64,000 nucleotides of DNA from Variovorax sp. OK212 (lineage in GTDB: Bacteria > Pseudomonadota > Gammaproteobacteria > Burkholderiales > Burkholderiaceae_C). Shown here piece after piece: positions 61,167-64,000 of the stretch. Positions within the stretch are counted from its first letter, which is position 1. Each line of letters starts with the position of its first letter. Below the pieces are notes generated by a model. The model saw nothing but the letters and a program-made list of their open reading frames with translations. It did no database searches and was not told the DNA's origin. The position numbers and the translations under genes are program-made. Location of the stretch: NCBI RefSeq assembly GCF_900112425.1, contig NZ_FOLP01000016.1:62001-126000 (forward strand), in the 5' to 3' direction.

Positions 61167-61765
61167 CCGACCGCATTCACCGGCGACGCCAGCGCGTGCC
61201 GTTCCAGCGCACGCATCACCGCCGCCGTGCGCGTCTCCACGCCCAGCTTCACGTACACATGCTCCAGGTGCTTGTGCACGGTGCGCGGGCTGATCTCCAG
61301 CAGGGCGGCGATCTCGGCGTCGGTCTTGCCGCGTGAAAGCCAGTGCATCACGTCGCCCTCGCGTGGCGTGAGGACGGGCGCCGGTCCCACAGGTCCCGCA
61401 GCTTGCACAGTTGCATCGGGCGCGGCGGACAGCGGCAACTCGGCACGGCAGGTCAGCAGCCGGTACAGGAAGGCCACCGCCACCGCATGCTCCAGCCCCG
61501 CGCGACGGTAGTAGTCGGCCAGCCCCGCGCGACGGTAGTAGTCGGCCAGCCCCGCGCGACGGTGGTAGTCGGCCTGCGGCGCGCGCCGGCAGTAGTCGGC
61601 CTGCGGCGCGACGTGGCGCAGCCCATGGCGGCCCGGCGCCTGCGCGACGCTGTGCTTCGCGCGCAGGCCATCGTCGCCGTGATGCCGCGCGGGCGCCCCC
61701 GCGGACTCCAGTTGCTCGAGCAAGCGAAGCGCGCTTGCGCAGTCATTGCGCGTCAGATGCGTCAT
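61157..61765 (-). CDS. LuxR-type regulator with internal 9-residue repeats
   Basis: 202 aa. The C-terminal LuxR helix-turn-helix (about 132-190; L-T-P-R-E-G-D-V-M then T-V-H-K-H-L-E-H-V-Y-V-K-L-G-V) is intact. The N-terminal half is no recognised sensor domain. Residues 54-89 are four copies of a 9-residue unit (L-A-D-Y-Y-R-R-A-G type) encoded by a 27-bp tandem repeat. The ancestral protein probably had one copy. Divergent from the methyltransferase; a palindrome lies between them. Confidence 0.78.
   Translation of the reverse strand: MTHLTRNDCASALRLLEQLESAGAPARHHGDDGLRAKHSVAQAPGRHGLRHVAPQADYCRRAPQADYHRRAGLADYYRRAGLADYYRRAGLEHAVAVAFLYRLLTCRAELPLSAAPDATVQAAGPVGPAPVLTPREGDVMHWLSRGKTDAEIAALLEISPRTVHKHLEHVYVKLGVETRTAAVMRALERHALASPVNAVGVV
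61499..61606. repeat. 27-bp tandem repeat in LuxR gene, 4 copies
   Basis: Four direct copies of a 27-bp unit (GACGGTAGTAGTCGGCCAGC region) in frame within the LuxR-type gene. The two left copies are identical or nearly so; the right copies diverge by a few substitutions, which suggests recent expansion. Confidence 0.9.
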
Positions 61766-61785
61766 GGCATGCCCCTTTCACCGTG

Positions 61786-61805
61786 CATACGCATTGCTGC
61801 GTATG
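61786..61805. promoter_or_regulatory. Inverted repeat between LuxR and methyltransferase genes
   Basis: CATACGCA-TTGC-TGCGTATG, perfect 8-bp arms, 21 bp upstream of the LuxR start in the 147-bp divergent region. A dyad of this size is a typical LuxR-type binding site, so autoregulation and control of the methyltransferase are plausible. Confidence 0.65.
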
Positions 61806-61912
61806 GCGCCTGTGCGCATCGGGACGCAGGATGCGCGCAGGCCCTTCGCCCCCTCGATCCAGTATAGGCAGGCGAACGCCACGCATGCCGCCTGTCGGCG
61901 AAGGGGATACAC

Positions 61913-62974
61913 ATGGCCATCGACGAAACACGGCTTAACGCGTTCATGGGTAACTTCGTGCATGACCTGGGGGCCGTGATGCACGCGGCCACCATCGTCG
62001 TGGGCGACCAGCTCGGCCTGTACAAGGCGCTGGCCGAAGGCCCGACGAACGTGGAGACGCTCGCGCGCCGCACCGAGACCGACCCGCGCTACCTGCGCGA
62101 ATGGCTCTCGGCCCAGGCCGCCAGCGGCTACGTGCAGTACGAGCCCAAGGGCGAGATGTTCTCGCTGTCCGAGGAGCAGGCCTTCGCGCTGGCGCAGGAG
62201 GGCAGCCCCGCATTCATACCGGGCGCCTTCCAGATCGCCGTGGCGCAGTTCAAGATCATTCCCAAGATGGTCCAGGCCATGCGCACGGGCCTGGGCATCG
62301 GCTGGCACGAGCACGACGCCGCCCTCTTCCACGGCACCGAGCGCTTCTTCCGGCCCGGCTACGCGGCCAACCTGGTGAGCCAGTGGATTCCGGCGCTCGA
62401 AGGCATTGCACCGCTGCTGGAGCGCGGCGCGCGCGTGGCGGACGTGGGCTGCGGGCACGGCGCCTCCACGCTGCTGATGGCGCAGGCCTACCCGAAGTCC
62501 AGCTTCGTGGGTTTCGACTACCACGCGCCTTCGATCGAACGCGCGCGCGAAACGGCGAACAAGGCCGGCGTCGACGATGCGCAGCGCCTGCGTTTCGAAG
62601 TCGCGAGCGCGAAGGATTTCCCCGGCGAAGACTACGACCTGGTGGCCGTGTTCGACTGCCTGCACGACATGGGCGACCCCGTGGGCGCGGCCTCGCACGT
62701 GCGCAGCACGCTCAAGCCGCAGGGCACGTGGATGATCGTCGAGCCCTTTGCCAACGACCGTCTCGAGGACAACCTCAACCCCGTGGGGCGCGTCTTCTAT
62801 TCGGCGTCGAACTTCATCTGCACGCCGGCCTCGCGCTCGCAGGAGGTCGGCCTGTGCCTGGGCGCGCAGGCCGGCGAGGCGCGCATCCGCGACGTGGTCA
62901 CGCAGGGCGGCTTCAAGCACTTCCGCCGCGCCAGCCAGACCCCGTTCAACCTGATCTTCGAAGCCCGTCCGTGA
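61913..62974 (+). CDS. SAM-dependent methyltransferase (Rv2258c-like)
   Basis: 353 aa. An N-terminal winged-helix dimerisation domain (A-A-T-I-V-V-G-D-Q-L-G-L-Y-K-A-L near 25-40) is followed by a class I methyltransferase domain with motif I A-D-V-G-C-G-H-G-A-S near 175-184. The arrangement matches Rv2258c-like and O-methyltransferase-like proteins. Substrate unknown. It is followed 19 bp later by a DUF1059 gene. Confidence 0.88.
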   Translation: MAIDETRLNAFMGNFVHDLGAVMHAATIVVGDQLGLYKALAEGPTNVETLARRTETDPRYLREWLSAQAASGYVQYEPKGEMFSLSEEQAFALAQEGSPAFIPGAFQIAVAQFKIIPKMVQAMRTGLGIGWHEHDAALFHGTERFFRPGYAANLVSQWIPALEGIAPLLERGARVADVGCGHGASTLLMAQAYPKSSFVGFDYHAPSIERARETANKAGVDDAQRLRFEVASAKDFPGEDYDLVAVFDCLHDMGDPVGAASHVRSTLKPQGTWMIVEPFANDRLEDNLNPVGRVFYSASNFICTPASRSQEVGLCLGAQAGEARIRDVVTQGGFKHFRRASQTPFNLIFEARP

Positions 62975-62993
62975 GGACATCCAAGGAGCTGCC

Positions 62994-63218
62994 ATGTCAC
63001 GCCAATACATCGACTGCCGCGAATTCCCGAGCACGATGAACTGCAGCGTCGCGCTCTCGGCCGACACCGAGGGCGAACTGCTCGATGCCGCGGTGCAGCA
63101 CGCCGTGTCTGTCCACGGCCATGCCGACACCCCCGAGCTGCGCAAGCAGCTGGCCACCCTCTTCAAGACCGGCACGCCGCCCGTGCAGGCGCCGGCCCAG
63201 CAGAAGGTGCCTGCCTGA
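62994..63218 (+). CDS. DUF1059 family small protein
   Basis: 74 aa with the DUF1059 pattern: C8-R-E-F-P, M-N-C17, A-D-T-E-G-E-L, and H-A-V-S-V-H-G-H. Function unknown; the two cysteines and His pair suggest metal or redox binding. AAGGAG site before the ATG. Same strand and 19 bp after the methyltransferase, so co-transcribed. Confidence 0.88.
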   Translation: MSRQYIDCREFPSTMNCSVALSADTEGELLDAAVQHAVSVHGHADTPELRKQLATLFKTGTPPVQAPAQQKVPA

Positions 63219-63361
63219 CGCAGCTGCCGTGCGGGCCGGCTTGCGGCTCGCGCGCCGATGAATACCTTCGGGGGCCCGCCATGGGCACCCCTGGCTGAAA
63301 CCCGAGCGCCCTGCCCGAGCGCTCCCCTGCCCGCCAAGCGCGCTTTGCCAAGTCGCGCTAT

Positions 63362-63386
63362 GGTTCGCTGCCACCCACGGCGAACC
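63362..63386. promoter_or_regulatory. Inverted repeat before iorA-like gene
   Basis: GGTTCGC and GCGAACC arms with an 11-bp spacer, ending 17 bp before the start of the [2Fe-2S] subunit gene. Candidate operator; no regulator gene is visible in the window. Confidence 0.5.
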
Positions 63387-63403
63387 ACGAGAAGGCAGGG
63401 CCC

Positions 63404-63907
63404 ATGATCGACCTCCACATCAACGGTCAGTCCGTTGCCGTCAACGCCCCCGACGACATGCCGCTGCTCTGGGCATTGCGCGACGTCGTCGGCCTCACCG
63501 GCACCAAGTTCGGTTGCGGCATCGCGCAGTGCGGCGCCTGCACCGTGCACCTGGACGGCCAGCCCGTGCGCTCGTGCGTGCTGCCGGTCGGCTCGGTCGG
63601 CAAGCGCGCCGTCACCACCATCGAAGCCATCTCGCAGACGCCCGCCGGCCAGCGCATCCAGCAGGCCTGGCTCGAGGTCGACGTGGTGCAGTGCGGCTAC
63701 TGCCAGTCGGGCCAGGTCATGTCGGCGGCCGCGCTGATCCAGCGCACGCCGAACCCGAGCGACGCCGACATCGACATGGCCATGTCGGGCAACGTGTGCC
63801 GCTGCTGCACCTACTCGCGCATTCGCGCCGCCATCAAGCAGGCCGCCACGGGCAAGCCCGAGGTGCTGCAGTCGGTGGTGACGATGCCGGCAAGGAGCGC
63901 ATCGTGA
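63404..63907 (+). CDS. iorA: Isoquinoline 1-oxidoreductase-type [2Fe-2S] subunit
   Basis: 167 aa without signal peptide. Plant-type cluster C38-x4-C43-x2-C46 with C58, then the second cluster domain (C-G-Y-C-Q-S-G-Q and C-R-C-C). The C-G-Y-C-Q form and the short length are typical of IorA-type subunits of two-component molybdenum hydroxylases lacking an FAD subunit. Its stop overlaps the GTG of the large subunit (GTGA at 63904-63907). Confidence 0.85.
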   Translation: MIDLHINGQSVAVNAPDDMPLLWALRDVVGLTGTKFGCGIAQCGACTVHLDGQPVRSCVLPVGSVGKRAVTTIEAISQTPAGQRIQQAWLEVDVVQCGYCQSGQVMSAAALIQRTPNPSDADIDMAMSGNVCRCCTYSRIRAAIKQAATGKPEVLQSVVTMPARSAS

Positions 63908-64000
63908 ACGCGCCCGCGGGCATCAGCCGCCGCGCCGCGCTGCAGGCCGGCGGCCTCGCGCTGGCCTTCACCTGGGTCGGCGGCAGCAAGGCGCTCGCGG
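63904..64000 (+). CDS. iorB: Molybdenum hydroxylase large subunit, IorB-like (5' fragment)
   Basis: Only the first 32 codons are in the window, from GTG 63904. They encode a Tat-type signal ([10 protein letters not shown]) followed by a hydrophobic stretch. Overlap with the iorA-like gene and the twin-arginine start identify it as the molybdopterin-binding partner of the [2Fe-2S] subunit, which has no signal itself and would be co-exported. The rest lies beyond the right edge. Confidence 0.7.
   Translation, partial: MNAPAGISRRAALQAGGLALAFTWVGGSKALA

Overview
High-GC DNA (about 70% by eye over most of its length) from a betaproteobacterium, most likely Variovorax or a close Comamonadaceae relative. 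This rests on the gene style: orphan Bug/TctC periplasmic binding proteins, many CaiB/BaiF CoA-transferases, FCD-type GntR regulators, PaoABC-type molybdenum enzymes and dense operons joined by ATGA/GTGA overlaps. Genus is inferred from content, not from a marker gene.

Layout. (1) 1-2.8 kb: an AT-richer accessory stretch with three small genes of unknown function, a DUF2846-like lipoprotein, degenerate intergenic repeats and an 18-copy heptamer array. (2) 2.8-11.2 kb, minus strand: a nitrate/sulfonate-type ABC importer followed by an FAD oxidoreductase, CaiB CoA-transferase, enoyl-CoA hydratase, ferredoxin and two regulators (LysR, RpiR). (3) 11.5-13.2 kb: a GMC oxidoreductase. (4) 13.1-20.0 kb, minus strand: a kgu-like 2-ketogluconate operon (KguE-, KguK-, KguD- and PtxS-like) in which a polar-amino-acid-type ABC importer replaces the usual MFS transporter; a perfect PtxS-type operator lies upstream. 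(5) 20.2-22.7 kb: a CorA-like transporter and a metallophosphoesterase.

(6) 22.7-41.9 kb: a large acyl-CoA catabolic region with acyl-CoA dehydrogenase, MaoC hydratase, PaaG-like crotonase, a CrtC-like protein, SDR, AMP ligase, thiolase-like/DUF35 pair, Bug proteins, CaiB, IpdAB-type ring-opening pair, two GntR regulators, MFS, nitroreductase and a NUDIX/MBL fusion. Near-identical palindromes (TGGTTGAACCA core) sit before most of its transcription units and define a putative local regulon. (7) 42.1-50.2 kb: a Rieske oxygenase and reductase, GntR, Bug protein, CaiB, a second thiolase-like/DUF35 pair and an AMACR-like racemase, preceded by overlapping palindromes. (8) 50.2-53.5 kb: two NTF2-like proteins, a VOC dioxygenase-like protein, GntR and LysR. 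(9) 53.7-57.5 kb: a PaoABC-type aldehyde oxidoreductase, with a DHA2 exporter downstream sharing the same LysR-box promoter. (10) 59.1-64 kb: a GFA protein, a diguanylate cyclase, a LuxR regulator with an internal 27-bp repeat, a methyltransferase, DUF1059, and the start of an isoquinoline-oxidoreductase-type pair cut by the window edge.

Overall the window is a catabolic island for carboxylic, cyclic and aromatic acids. Substrates enter by ABC or Bug-linked systems, are activated by ligase or CoA-transferases, attacked by Rieske or Mo enzymes, and degraded by beta-oxidation-like and retro-aldol or hydrolytic ring-opening steps. Each module carries its own GntR, LysR or LacI regulator. Exact substrates cannot be read from the sequence.
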